From: Flavobacteriaceae bacterium
Lineage (GTDB): Bacteria; Bacteroidota; Bacteroidia; Flavobacteriales; Flavobacteriaceae
Reading direction: 5' to 3'
DNA length: 64,000 nt
Assembly (NCBI GenBank): GCA_016649715.1
Contig: JAENXC010000012.1
Location: 39,711-103,710 of the forward strand
The notes beneath the pieces are model-generated. The model was not told where the DNA came from. It worked only from the letters and a program-made list of their open reading frames with translations, and did no database searches. Each line of letters begins with the position of its first letter. The stretch's first letter is position 1. The translations under genes and the position numbers were made by a program. This document shows positions 1-7,973 of this stretch, piece by piece.

Positions 1-445
1 CACTCTTGGTAATAGAAAAATCTAATGGACGAACATTTGTGGGGTGATGCTTTTCATCATAGTTGATGGTTCCTTCAGCATCTGTTCTATATATTTTTTC
101 GTGGTAAAGCGTGTATTGGTTACCATTAGATACAACAACACCATTGTTATGGTGAAATTCTGAAGACATAAAGGTATGAAGACCGCCATCCCAAAGAATG
201 ACAGGCAACGGAAAACCGTAATGTTTTGTCTCGCCAGTTAGTTCATCAGTGGATCCAAAAAGATTAAAATCGTGCGAATCCAGCAAGTGATGGTTTATAA
301 ATTCCTTTATCTCCTCTTTTTTCGTTTTATTGCCCTCAGGTCCGGGAGCAATTTCTTTAACATCCATTCCGTGTTGGGCTACTGCCGAAAACGAAACGAT
401 AAACAACAAAACTGAAAGTAATCTAACCAATGTTTTTCTTTGCAT
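1..445 (-). CDS. atpB: F0F1 ATP synthase subunit a, N-terminal part (cut by window edge)
   Basis: The first 148 codons are visible; the rest lies beyond the left edge. The protein starts MQRKTLVRLL, has a hydrophobic signal-like segment at about residues 5-22, then a polar charged stretch with FINHHLLDSHDFN, FPLPVILWDGGLH and NGNQYTLYHEKIY. This long N-terminal extension ahead of the membrane helices is typical of Bacteroidota subunit a, which forms the proton half-channels against the c-ring. The conserved membrane arginine is outside the window. It lies downstream of an AtpZ-like gene and a small membrane protein, the usual start of a flavobacterial atp operon. The ATG at 445 is the only good start. 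The family call is recognition of the N-terminal pattern, since no transmembrane core can be seen. Confidence 0.85.
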   Translation of the reverse strand, partial: MQRKTLVRLLSVLLFIVSFSAVAQHGMDVKEIAPGPEGNKTKKEEIKEFINHHLLDSHDFNLFGSTDELTGETKHYGFPLPVILWDGGLHTFMSSEFHHNNGVVVSNGNQYTLYHEKIYRTDAEGTINYDEKHHPTNVRPLDFSITKS

Positions 446-479
446 CTTTGAACAAATAATGGTGTCCGTAAAATCGGTG

Positions 480-508
480 CAAAAATACATTTCTTTCTGA
501 GAAACAAA
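480..508 (-). promoter_or_regulatory. Bacteroidota-type promoter for atpB
   Basis: On the minus strand a TTTG (505-508) is followed after 17 bases by TATTTTTG (487 to 480), fitting the TTTG/TAnnTTTG consensus. It lies about 35 bases upstream of the atpB start, so the core atp genes could be transcribed separately from the sprE-bactofilin-atpZ genes. Confidence 0.6.
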
Positions 509-530
509 AAACTATTTTTTGTGTTTTTTT

Positions 531-556
531 CCTGCCTGCCGACAGGCACGGCTTCG
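531..556. repeat. GC-rich palindromic repeat (CCTGCC/GGCAGG family)
   Basis: CCTGCCTGCC then GACAGGCACGGCTTCGG. It is nearly identical to the copy inside glnS at 62174-62200, including the ACGGCTTCGG tail. Here it is intergenic, just past the stop of the 129-residue membrane protein and upstream of atpB. Confidence 0.8.
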
Positions 557-567
557 GAAGAAATCTG

Positions 568-957
568 CTAAAAATCCTGATTATTAAGCTGTTTTGAAAG
601 ATATGTTACTTCCAAAATCAAACAGCATGCGTAGGGCACAAAAAAAGCAGCGAACTCTAATGTTGACATAGTTCCGTCCTCACGATAAAAAGGATAGAAA
701 ACCAGAAAGAAAACCAGGAATTTAAGACCGCTGCCCGCCAAAAATATAAATCCAGTGTGCGATGATTTCTTGTTGAATTTTGATTGGATGAAGATTAATA
801 TGGCTGCCGCCATCGCGTAATTCAGCAAATAGGAAAGCACAATTCTATCAGCAAAAATTGGAATTTCTTTATTTTGAAGAATAAATAGGTGTGCCGAAAA
901 AACCACGGCCAGCACCAATAGAAGTACCGTCAAAAATTTGAAAGTAGTTTTGTTCAT
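568..957 (-). CDS. Small membrane protein of the atp operon (DUF6168-like)
   Basis: This 129-residue protein has four predicted membrane segments (about residues 8-26, 38-56, 70-88 and 98-118) and few charged residues. It sits between the AtpZ-like gene and atpB, the position held by AtpI/UncI in many ATP synthase operons. It resembles the flavobacterial family labelled DUF6168, but I recognise that label only from context and topology. A role in assembly of the c-ring or of subunit a is an inference. The ATG at 957 follows the atpZ stop by 8 bases, so the two are co-transcribed. A palindromic repeat begins shortly after its stop. Confidence 0.65.
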   Translation of the reverse strand: MNKTTFKFLTVLLLVLAVVFSAHLFILQNKEIPIFADRIVLSYLLNYAMAAAILIFIQSKFNKKSSHTGFIFLAGSGLKFLVFFLVFYPFYREDGTMSTLEFAAFFVPYACCLILEVTYLSKQLNNQDF

Positions 958-965
958 CGAAAAAA

Positions 966-1184
966 TTAAGAATTCAATTTATTGGTTTGTTTTATTACCA
1001 AAAACAAGGAAGCGCCCACACCCACAAGTGTGCAAATGATAAGAAAGGCCTTTCCGCCATCGGAATATTTTCCGTCCAGCCATTTTCCCAAAATCACGAA
1101 GAGATAAATGATAACGCCCATCTGTATTCCTATGCCGGAGAGGATGGCCCATCGTTTCAATCCGTTATCATTTTTTTCGGGCAT
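966..1184 (-). CDS. atpZ: AtpZ/AtpI family protein
   Basis: This 72-residue protein has two membrane helices (about residues 14-34 and 45-65) with a short GKWLDGKYSD loop between them. That G-x-W-L-D loop followed by a second glycine-rich helix (LVGVGASLFLV) is the hallmark of AtpZ/AtpI-type proteins encoded ahead of atpB. Members are thought to help assemble the F0 sector or to move ions; the exact role differs between bacteria. It lies 11 bases downstream of the bactofilin stop and 8 bases upstream of the next membrane protein, in one transcription unit. The ATG at 1184 begins MPEKND. Confidence 0.8.
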   Translation of the reverse strand: MPEKNDNGLKRWAILSGIGIQMGVIIYLFVILGKWLDGKYSDGGKAFLIICTLVGVGASLFLVIKQTNKLNS

Positions 1185-1195
1185 TATAGTGAAAT

Positions 1196-1669
1196 TTAAT
1201 CATCGAGATCGTTCTCAACAGCTGCTTTCTTAATCCGCTGCTGGCGGTCAAAAGGATGCACTTTGGAAGGTTCCGAGGGAGTTTGGCTTGTAGTGGTATT
1301 TTTTGGCTTACTGCCCTGCATCACGCAAGAGGCGTTCATTGTGGCTCCCGGTTCAACAGCTAATTTTCCAACTGTAACATCGCCTTCAACAATAGCAGAG
1401 GACCGTAAAGATAATGTGTCAGAAACTTGCAGATTGCCTTCAAACTTGCCTTCTATGTCGGCGTTTTCACAGGTTAGTGTTCCTATTATAACACCTGTTT
1501 TCCCCAAAACAACTTTGGATGGGGTTTTTACGTTGCCTTCTATAATACCATCTATCCTAAAAAATCCTGTGGATGAAATATCACCTTTTAACTTGGTGCC
1601 TTCGTTAATCCTGTTTTGAGCGGAACTGGGCTCCAAAGCAATTTTCTTTTCTTTTTTGTCTGAAAACAT
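1196..1669 (-). CDS. Bactofilin (polymer-forming cytoskeletal protein)
   Basis: This 157-residue protein has a bactofilin beta-helix core at about residues 25-115. It shows regularly spaced hydrophobic and glycine rungs: GFFRIDGIIEGNV, GKTGVIIGTLTCENADIEG and SAIVEGDVTVGKLAVEPGA. The tail (about 116-157) is polar, rich in T, S, P and K, and probably disordered. Bactofilins self-assemble into nucleotide-independent filaments at the inner membrane and position cell-wall or secretion machinery. It lies between sprE and atpZ with 52 and 11 base gaps. A structural link to gliding or envelope organisation is suggested by the SprE neighbour but is not shown by the sequence. Confidence 0.88.
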   Translation of the reverse strand: MFSDKKEKKIALEPSSAQNRINEGTKLKGDISSTGFFRIDGIIEGNVKTPSKVVLGKTGVIIGTLTCENADIEGKFEGNLQVSDTLSLRSSAIVEGDVTVGKLAVEPGATMNASCVMQGSKPKNTTTSQTPSEPSKVHPFDRQQRIKKAAVENDLDD

Positions 1670-1721
1670 AATGAGGGAGTTTAAAGGTTTCTATTCCATT
1701 TTTCGGTCTAAAAATTGACGA

Positions 1722-4268
1722 TTATTCGGCTATATCTCGCTTTAGATAATCGTTTAGGTTTTTATGGATTTGGATAATCTTATAATTCGGGGTTGAAATT
1801 TCAAAAAACGGACGTTTAATTTTGAATTCTTTGTTCTCTTTCAAAATTTCGCCAAACCCATGCGCACCCAACTTGGTATTCCAACCGTGGACAATTACAA
1901 AACGGGTCTGCGGGTCGTAATAATCAATGGAGGTTACCATATTTGTGTAGTGGTAATCCGCAATGGCTTTGTCCAGCTGTGTTTTTAGTTTTTGCGCAGC
2001 TTCGCCTTCTTCATTGCTGAATGAGTAAACCAGCTTCCAACTCTTGGTTTCTTCGTCTGCTACAAAATCCTTCCCTTCAAGTAGCGGAAGTACATTGCTG
2101 TATATCTGCTGTGCTTGTTTGCCTTCGTCCGTGCTGGGATAGTTGAGCGCCACGAAATTCAAAGCCTTTTTATAAGCCTCAAAACCTTGTTGACGACCGA
2201 TGGCGGTAGCTTTCAACAATTCAAATTTTGGAATAATATCATTGCCGTTGTAAACCATCATATAATCATCACATTTTTGGATAACTTCGGCATATTTGGC
2301 GGCTTCAAACTCTTTGTACAGTTGTTTGTATTTAAACTCCGGACTGGATTCGTCCGTTGGCAATTGCGAATTTGGATTGCGAAGTATTTCCGCATACCGC
2401 GTATCGGCGTGGTTAGTTAAAATATCATTTCTGTATTCATCGGCTTTGGAAGGGTTTTCCAAAATTTCATAAATCTTCACCAAATTATATTCTGCGGGAA
2501 CTACTAGCCGTTCTTCAGGATTGTAGGTAAGTAGTTTTTCAAGTCTGTTTACGGCAAGATTGTACTCTTTGAACTTTTCTTTGTAAATCAATCCCAATTG
2601 ATAATAGGCAAAGTTTCGGTCTTTCGTCAAACTGTCTATCGCTTTTTCGCCAGTGGGAATTCTGGCAATATAGGTTTGTGGTTTATAAATTTCGCTTTCT
2701 TCTATGGGCGCAACGGCCGCAACTTCAACGTCATTATTTATCAAAGATGTCTGCTTGCTGGAAAGTCTCCAATTGTCCTCCAGTTTTCGTTCGCCCCATA
2801 TTTTTCGGAATTCGTTTTTCCCGTAGGCAACAGTGGAAGTATTATAAAAATAGAATGTGCTGTTTCCTTTGTTGGGTCCCGAAGCAGTTTTGCCCTTTTC
2901 GTAAAATTCTTTGTTGGCTATTTTTTGCTCCGTCTTAATGGCTTCCAACGAATCCTTTACGGCCTGTTCCTTCAATTTTGAAGTGTAATCTATGAAGAAC
3001 GCTAGCTGTTCGGCCTCGCTCATTTTGGTCAATTTCAGGATACTGTCATTTTGGGTGGCAATATCTTCGTATTTTATGACATCGGCAAGATTTTCTCGCT
3101 TCTTTGTAACGCGGCGCCACTGACGGCTCTTTTCTTCAAGATACGTCAAGGTACTGTCATAATAAGCTCCTGCAGTTTTATATTTGGCGGCGTCAAAATT
3201 AATTTCCGCAAGTGTTTGATAATTTACAGATTGAAGGATTCGGTCCTGTTTAAAGGCTTTGATAGATTTATTGTAATACTTAACCGCCTTAGCTATGCTA
3301 TCGCTGTTGTAGTAATAATCTCCAAATTGGTTGTAGATTTTATCCAAAAACGGGCGATTTTCGCGGTTCTTCTCTAGGTCTTTCAAAAGTTCCAAAAATG
3401 CGACGCGATCACCTTTTTCGTAATCGAAATTTTTTCCTTTTTCCAGATAGGCATTGATAAGATAGGAGCGCGGAATTTTTCGGTTCATCGCTATAATCTC
3501 ATCAAAAGTGATATTTGCGCTGTCCTTTTGGTTCAAACGGTTGTAAAGCTGGCCTTTTATGAAAGTGTATCTCCCTTTCAGTTCTTTGTCTTTTACGTTT
3601 TCGCCGGCTATTTTTATGTAGTCTAGCGCAGGTTGCAAGGAATCAAGATTGATGAAAGCCTGCGCCATCATTGCGGCACCATCAGCAACTTCTTCTTCTT
3701 TTAAATTCGCCGTTTCAAACATCTTTTTGAGGCTTTCAATAGCGTATTCCTCGTTCTTCAAACGGATATTGGTTTTTGCCTTCCACACTTTTGCAACGTT
3801 AATGTTGTTGCTGGTTGGGTAGCGGTCCAAAATAAAATTGAAAGCGTCTAAAGCAGGGATAAAACGGCCGTCGTAGTAGCGCGCTTTCCCAAGCAACATG
3901 TATGCTTCGTCAATCTGCGGATTGTATTCCTTGCCGTCAATATACATGGAATGTTTCTGGATTGCCTTTGCGGCTTTTTCCTCTGCACGGTTAAAGTCGC
4001 CGCCTTTGAAATTGGCGCCTGGGGCTTTTGTTTCCGCTTCTTCCACAGTTATTCTTTCCACGGGAAGTATTTCCCAAAAATTATCTTGGAAGCCAGATGC
4101 CAATTGGGTCTTTCCGGCGGTATACGACACATCGCCGTTATACAGGGTGTTGAATTCTGTAGTGACCGCGTGAACATTGCGATTTAAAAATGTATTCTTT
4201 TTGCGCGAACACGCTGCCAAAAAAACAACAGCGAGAATAAATAAGATAATTTTATGTGTGCCCTTCAA
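1722..4268 (-). CDS. sprE: Gliding motility / type IX secretion lipoprotein SprE (PorW-like)
   Basis: This 848-residue TPR-rich lipoprotein has a signal peptide ending LAAC with the lipidated cysteine at residue 20. The helical repeats follow (for example YNPQIDEAYMLLGKARYYDGRF at about 113, and AKYKTAGAYYDSTL), with a conserved C-terminal segment VIVHGWNTKLGAHGFGEIL. Length and layout match Flavobacterium johnsoniae SprE and Porphyromonas PorW, outer-membrane lipoproteins needed for type IX secretion and gliding. The start is TTG at 4268; there is no ATG that keeps the signal peptide. It heads the minus-strand run through the bactofilin to the atp genes. I saw no TAnnTTTG element immediately upstream, only a near match TATTTTTA. 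Confidence 0.88.
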   Translation of the reverse strand: MKGTHKIILFILAVVFLAACSRKKNTFLNRNVHAVTTEFNTLYNGDVSYTAGKTQLASGFQDNFWEILPVERITVEEAETKAPGANFKGGDFNRAEEKAAKAIQKHSMYIDGKEYNPQIDEAYMLLGKARYYDGRFIPALDAFNFILDRYPTSNNINVAKVWKAKTNIRLKNEEYAIESLKKMFETANLKEEEVADGAAMMAQAFINLDSLQPALDYIKIAGENVKDKELKGRYTFIKGQLYNRLNQKDSANITFDEIIAMNRKIPRSYLINAYLEKGKNFDYEKGDRVAFLELLKDLEKNRENRPFLDKIYNQFGDYYYNSDSIAKAVKYYNKSIKAFKQDRILQSVNYQTLAEINFDAAKYKTAGAYYDSTLTYLEEKSRQWRRVTKKRENLADVIKYEDIATQNDSILKLTKMSEAEQLAFFIDYTSKLKEQAVKDSLEAIKTEQKIANKEFYEKGKTASGPNKGNSTFYFYNTSTVAYGKNEFRKIWGERKLEDNWRLSSKQTSLINNDVEVAAVAPIEESEIYKPQTYIARIPTGEKAIDSLTKDRNFAYYQLGLIYKEKFKEYNLAVNRLEKLLTYNPEERLVVPAEYNLVKIYEILENPSKADEYRNDILTNHADTRYAEILRNPNSQLPTDESSPEFKYKQLYKEFEAAKYAEVIQKCDDYMMVYNGNDIIPKFELLKATAIGRQQGFEAYKKALNFVALNYPSTDEGKQAQQIYSNVLPLLEGKDFVADEETKSWKLVYSFSNEEGEAAQKLKTQLDKAIADYHYTNMVTSIDYYDPQTRFVIVHGWNTKLGAHGFGEILKENKEFKIKRPFFEISTPNYKIIQIHKNLNDYLKRDIAE

Positions 4269-4434
4269 AATGCGTTTAATTTATATGATATTCTAACTTA
4301 AAAGGTTCGCTTTTAGTATGTAGAATCACTAAAGAGCGGTAAAAATACATTTCTTTTTAATATCTGCTTAATGAAACGTCCAAAAAATGCTTCACTTTAA
4401 AGCTTTTGAAACCTTTATTCCCTGATTTCCTTCG

Positions 4435-4442
4435 TACTTTTG
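4435..4442 (+). promoter_or_regulatory. TAnnTTTG element upstream of the PaaE-like reductase
   Basis: TACTTTTG lies 18 bases ahead of the ATG at 4461. A TTTG at 4405-4408 is a possible upstream element, but the 26-base gap is longer than usual. The intergenic space between the divergent sprE and this gene is short and AT-rich. Confidence 0.5.
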
Positions 4443-4460
4443 TACAAAAATTTCAAGATT

Positions 4461-5501
4461 ATGAGCGAATTTCATGCGCTTAGCGTTTCCGAAGTAAAAA
4501 AAGAGACCTCGAATTCAGTTTCCATAAGTTTTCAAGTTCCTGAGAATTTAAAAAATTTATTTGCTTTTCAAGCAGGCCAATATATCACTATTAAGCATCA
4601 AGACGGTGGAAAAGAGCTGCGCCGCGCCTATTCTATTTGTTCCTCCCCAAAAAGTGATGTGCTGAAAGTAGCCGTAAAGAAAGTGGAAAAAGGAGCCTTT
4701 TCCGAATATGCAAATAAAGAATTGAAAGTTGGAGACATCCTGCAAGTGATGCTGCCCACTGGGAAATTTATTTTGGAGCCAAACCTAAAAAACTATGCGG
4801 CATTTGCGGCTGGAAGCGGAATAACTCCAGTACTTTCATTGCTGAAATGCACTTTGGAAGAAAAGCCCAAAAGCACTTTCCTATTGGTTTACGGCAATAA
4901 AAACATCGAAGAAACGATGTTTTACAACGAAATTTTAGAACTTCAAAATCAATTTCCAGATAGGTTTTCTGCGGAATTTATTTTCAGCAGAAAAGAAGAG
5001 GAGAACGCTAAATTTGGAAGAATTGATCGCTCTATCGTCAACTTTTTTCTGAAGAATAAATATGCCGAAACCACTTACGAAGCATTCTATCTGTGTGGTC
5101 CCGAGGAAATGATTGACGAGGTTTCCGCAACGTTGAAGCACAATGGTATCAATACGAAACAAATTCACCACGAACTGTTTTCCACTGCCGAAAAAGGACT
5201 TTTGGTTGAAAAACATGATGGCAACACCAGCATCACGGTAATCTTGGACGATGAGGAAGAAACTTTTGAAATGCCGCAGTCCAAAAGTATTTTGGAAGCA
5301 GCCTTGGACGAAGGTTTGGACCCGCCGTATTCCTGCCAAGGCGGAATTTGCAGCACCTGCATTGCGCGCCTAAAAGAAGGAAAGGCTGAAATGCGCAAAA
5401 ACCAAATCCTCACCGAAGCTGAAATAGCGGACGGTTTAATACTTACCTGCCAAGCGCATCCCACAACGGCTAAAGTAGTTGTGGATTATGATGATGTTTA
5501 A
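4461..5501 (+). CDS. FAD/2Fe-2S flavodoxin-type reductase (PaaE-like)
   Basis: A 346-residue three-domain electron-transfer protein. The N-terminal FAD-binding barrel carries RRAYSICS (about 54-61), the NAD(P)-binding domain carries AAGSGITPVLSLL (about 112-125), and the C-terminal plant-type ferredoxin domain has cysteines 292, 297, 300 and 330 (C-x4-C-x2-C-x29-C). It passes electrons from NADPH through FAD to the iron-sulphur cluster and on to an oxygenase. The family includes PaaE of phenylacetyl-CoA epoxidase, but no paaABCD genes are in the window. A general role, such as lipid desaturation or hydroxylation, is therefore equally likely. I chose the ATG at 4461 over the earlier in-frame GTG-type start at 4440, which overlaps the promoter element. 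Confidence 0.85.
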   Translation: MSEFHALSVSEVKKETSNSVSISFQVPENLKNLFAFQAGQYITIKHQDGGKELRRAYSICSSPKSDVLKVAVKKVEKGAFSEYANKELKVGDILQVMLPTGKFILEPNLKNYAAFAAGSGITPVLSLLKCTLEEKPKSTFLLVYGNKNIEETMFYNEILELQNQFPDRFSAEFIFSRKEEENAKFGRIDRSIVNFFLKNKYAETTYEAFYLCGPEEMIDEVSATLKHNGINTKQIHHELFSTAEKGLLVEKHDGNTSITVILDDEEETFEMPQSKSILEAALDEGLDPPYSCQGGICSTCIARLKEGKAEMRKNQILTEAEIADGLILTCQAHPTTAKVVVDYDDV

Positions 5502-5548
5502 AAATCCCCCTAACCAGTCGGGCGGGGAACTATTACTCAGATGAAAAT

Positions 5549-5581
5549 AGACCCCAAAGGTTTTAAAAACCTTTGGGGTCT
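5549..5581. repeat. Perfect inverted repeat, AGACCCCAAAGG type
   Basis: Arms AGACCCCAAAGGTTTT (5549-5564) and its exact complement (5566-5581) flank one base. A near-identical copy lies at 22330-22361. It sits between two convergent genes and could act as a bidirectional terminator, though the same sequence at a second locus marks it as a dispersed repeat. Confidence 0.85.
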
Positions 5582-5599
5582 GGATTTTGGAATGCTATG

Positions 5600-6067
5600 T
5601 TATTTTTTAAAATCAAAAAAACCGCTGAAGCTTAAATCCTCATCGAGCTTTGGCCAATGTATACCGAAAGGAGAAAGTTCATAGCTATTCCTTTGTTCTT
5701 CAGTTGCGTTTTGTAACTTCGGAAACCAAGATAACGGATGGCTCAATTTCTGACCGTCATCTGTCTCAATAAAGATTTCAGATTCGGTGAACCATATTCT
5801 TTCAACTTTAATATTATCCTCTAAAGTGTTCATTCCACCTGCCTGCCGGCAGGCAGGTTTTTGAATTATAATTTCTCTGTTTTCCTCAATTAAAGCTTCT
5901 GCTAATTTAATATCTCTATTTTTTAAACCTTTGTTTGATATTAATTTAATTTCTTCAACCTCAAACCTTGCTTCTCCAGCAGCATTTCTAACGTGTATAT
6001 GAATTGGAAGGTGTTCGTTCGAATAAAAGAAAAAACGCAATCCAAAAACAATAAACAACGTTGGCAT
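5600..6067 (-). CDS. DUF4160-DUF2442 fusion protein with repeat-derived linker
   Basis: A 155-residue protein. Residues 1-70 match DUF4160 (MPTLFIVFGLRFFFYSNEH, then PIHIHVRNAAGEARFEVE). Residues about 85-150 match DUF2442 (VERIWFTESEIFIETDDG, then HPLSWFPKL and FGIHWPKLDEDLS). These two short families are normally encoded as adjacent separate genes and are sometimes described as toxin-antitoxin-like pairs; their function is not established. Here they share one frame. The junction KPACRQAGG is encoded by a perfect 22-bp palindrome (5837-5858), so the repeat forms the linker. ATG at 6067. Whether both halves still fold or act together cannot be told from sequence. Confidence 0.75.
   Translation of the reverse strand: MPTLFIVFGLRFFFYSNEHLPIHIHVRNAAGEARFEVEEIKLISNKGLKNRDIKLAEALIEENREIIIQKPACRQAGGMNTLEDNIKVERIWFTESEIFIETDDGQKLSHPLSWFPKLQNATEEQRNSYELSPFGIHWPKLDEDLSFSGFFDFKK
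5837..5858. repeat. Perfect 22-bp palindrome inside a coding region
   Basis: ACCTGCCTGCC followed by its exact complement. It contributes in-frame residues (PACRQAG) to the linker of the DUF4160-DUF2442 protein and belongs to the same family as 531-556, 14003-14023 and 62174-62200. Confidence 0.9.
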
Positions 6068-6129
6068 AATTATTTATTTTACTGCAAGTTAATGAAATTA
6101 CTTGAAAATATTTCAATAAAGTTAAAAGG

Positions 6130-6189
6130 CCTAACAGGTTTTCCACCATCGCTGAAATAGCTTCGATGGATAAGTAAAACCCTGTTAGG
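6130..6189. repeat. Composite nested hairpin (CCTAACAGG type)
   Basis: Outer arms CCTAACAGG (6130-6138) and CCTGTTAGG (6181-6189) enclose an inner hairpin CCATCG (6146-6151)/CGATGG (6164-6169). The outer arms match the repeat at 7259-7291. It lies just downstream of the GT9 gene, so it may end that transcript. Confidence 0.7.
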
Positions 6190-6212
6190 TCTGAGAGAAA
6201 TTTAAAAATCAG

Positions 6213-7247
6213 TTACTTTAAAATTTCTTTAATTTTTGAAACCACCGTTTCGGGAGCAATTGTTTTCATTGCTTCGTCATAGCCGCTCGGAAATTTATTT
6301 CCATAAACAGAAGTGGGAATCAACGGATATTTTTCTCGGTCTGCAAGAAGTTGGTTGCTTTCTGGCTGATTAAACGGGACAAAGCCCGCATATGGATGCG
6401 TAACGCCCCACAGCGTAACCACCGGCACGCCATACATTGCAGCTAAATGGCCATTGGCGCTATCCATGGAAACCATTAAATCTAAGTTTGAAATCAGGGT
6501 GAGTTCTTCTTCAAAAGTTAGTTTTCCGGCAACACTGGTTACGTTCGCAAACGGATTTTCAAGTTTTTTGAGTTGTTCAATTTCCTTCTTTCCACCGCCG
6601 AAAAGGAAAATTCGGTATTTTTCAGTTTCATCGAGCTCACGAATAACTTCAGCCATTAAACTCAATGGATACATTTTGCTTTTATAAGCTGCAAAAAGAG
6701 CTATGCCAATGAGTTTCTTCGGTTCTATTCCCAGAAGTCCATTGAGTTTTGGGGATAATTTTTTCTTTGGTGGCGCAATATGTTTCTCCAAATCAATTGG
6801 AAAACCAAGCATTTCAAAAACATCCGCATAGCGCTGATGGGTGGTTTTTAATTGTGAAATTTTCTTCCCTGTCGAAGAAGTTAACCCTTTTTTCTCTGCT
6901 CGGCCTTTGTCAATTGTAGCAGTTTTCAGCCCTTTCAATTTTAAATATTTTGCAATTACTTTTGAACGAATCACGTTGTGAAGGTCCGCAACGGCATCAA
7001 TACCAAGTTCCTTTGCTTCTTTCGCCAATGTAATAAGTCCGAAACGTTTGTGTTTTCCGTGAACATCGGCTTCCAAAAAATCGAGATTGGAAATTCCTTC
7101 AAAAAAAGCTTTGAAAAAAGGTCGGGAAAGCACAGTGATTTTTAACTCTGGATAGGTTTGCGCCAAAACCCTAAGTACAGGAATGGTCATTGCCACGTCG
7201 CCCATTGCGGAGAGGCGGATTACCAATATGTGTTTGGGTTTGGCCAT
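6213..7247 (-). CDS. Glycosyltransferase family 9 (heptosyltransferase-like)
   Basis: This 344-residue protein has the GT9 layout of two Rossmann-like halves. The N-terminus HILVIRLSAMGDVAMTIPVL, the mid-protein IGIALFAAYKSKMYPL, and the C-terminal motif DLMVSMDSANGHLAAMYGVPVVTLWG (about 255-280) match ADP-heptose:LPS heptosyltransferases of the WaaF/WaaC group. It would add heptose or a similar sugar to the lipopolysaccharide core at the cytoplasmic face. The acceptor and donor cannot be read from sequence. It follows DUF4254 by 54 bases on the same strand. GT9 next to DUF4254 is a pairing I know from flavobacterial genomes. ATG at 7247. Confidence 0.85.
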   Translation of the reverse strand: MAKPKHILVIRLSAMGDVAMTIPVLRVLAQTYPELKITVLSRPFFKAFFEGISNLDFLEADVHGKHKRFGLITLAKEAKELGIDAVADLHNVIRSKVIAKYLKLKGLKTATIDKGRAEKKGLTSSTGKKISQLKTTHQRYADVFEMLGFPIDLEKHIAPPKKKLSPKLNGLLGIEPKKLIGIALFAAYKSKMYPLSLMAEVIRELDETEKYRIFLFGGGKKEIEQLKKLENPFANVTSVAGKLTFEEELTLISNLDLMVSMDSANGHLAAMYGVPVVTLWGVTHPYAGFVPFNQPESNQLLADREKYPLIPTSVYGNKFPSGYDEAMKTIAPETVVSKIKEILK

Positions 7248-7258
7248 TGGAATTATAA

Positions 7259-7291
7259 AAACCTAACAGGTTTTGAAAACCTGTTAGGTTT
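7259..7291. repeat. Perfect inverted repeat (AAACCTAACAGG type)
   Basis: Arms AAACCTAACAGGTTTT (7259-7274) and complement (7276-7291) around one base. The design is the same as the element at 5549-5581 (distinct outer arm, AGG-TTTT centre). It fills most of the gap between DUF4254 and GT9 and would attenuate read-through if it forms in RNA. Confidence 0.8.
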
Positions 7292-7301
7292 AAAAATAGT
7301 T

Positions 7302-7910
7302 TTATTTTTTTCCGCGAAGTACTGGGTTTAACTCATCGTCATTGTACATTTTCATCTGTTTGTAGACTTTCATGTACTTTCTGCCGTGGGCAATATCGTC
7401 CAATAATTGGTCAATAGCGGTGCTTAAATCTATACGCTGTTCCAACAGTACGTTCAACTTCACTTTGCAGGCTTTAAGATGGTCTTGGGAAGCATCGGTT
7501 CGGGTTGCTTCTTCATTCATATGATACACTTTCAAAGCTAAAATTGAAAGACGATCAATTCCCCAAGCAGGACTTTCGGTGTTGATGGTAGCGTCATCTT
7601 TCACTTTTACATCCTTGAATTTTTCGAGGAAATAACTGTCAATATACTCCACCATATCTGTTCGATCCTGATTGGAGGCATCTATTTGACGTTTTAATTT
7701 TAAGGCGTCAACTGGGTCAATATTCGGGTCGCGGATTATGTCTTCATAATGCCACTGCACCGTGTCTATCCAACATTTCCTGTAAAGTAAATGTTCTATC
7801 AAATTGCTGACTTTGCTATATGGATTGCTGAAGGGCTGGTCCACAGTATTCACTTCGTGGTATTTGTCTATAACTTCTGCGAAGATTTTGTTGGCTTTGT
7901 CTGAAAACAT
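7302..7910 (-). CDS. DUF4254 domain protein
   Basis: A 202-residue, mainly helical, soluble protein covering the whole DUF4254 family, with no signal peptide. Recognisable blocks are NLIEHLLYRKCWIDTVQWHYEDIIRDPNI (about 37-65), LKLKRQIDASNQDRTDMVEYID and WGIDRLSILALKVYHM. Function is unknown. The family is mostly found in Bacteroidota next to GT9 glycosyltransferases, as here, which hints at a role connected with lipopolysaccharide core sugars. It is 63 bases downstream of the D12 methyltransferase stop and in the same direction. ATG at 7910. Confidence 0.8.
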   Translation of the reverse strand: MFSDKANKIFAEVIDKYHEVNTVDQPFSNPYSKVSNLIEHLLYRKCWIDTVQWHYEDIIRDPNIDPVDALKLKRQIDASNQDRTDMVEYIDSYFLEKFKDVKVKDDATINTESPAWGIDRLSILALKVYHMNEEATRTDASQDHLKACKVKLNVLLEQRIDLSTAIDQLLDDIAHGRKYMKVYKQMKMYNDDELNPVLRGKK

Positions 7911-7959
7911 TAGCTATTGTTTATTGTTATTATTTATTAAAAGACATCGGTTTCAGTTC

Positions 7960-7973
7960 CCCGCCGCGGCGGG
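7960..7973. repeat. GC-rich palindrome CCCGCC/GGCGGG at a gene end
   Basis: A perfect 14-bp palindrome (CCCGCCG CGGCGGG) directly abuts the stop codon of the methyltransferase gene (7974-7976). It is similar to the in-frame copy in rmlB at 39327-39340. Confidence 0.75.
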
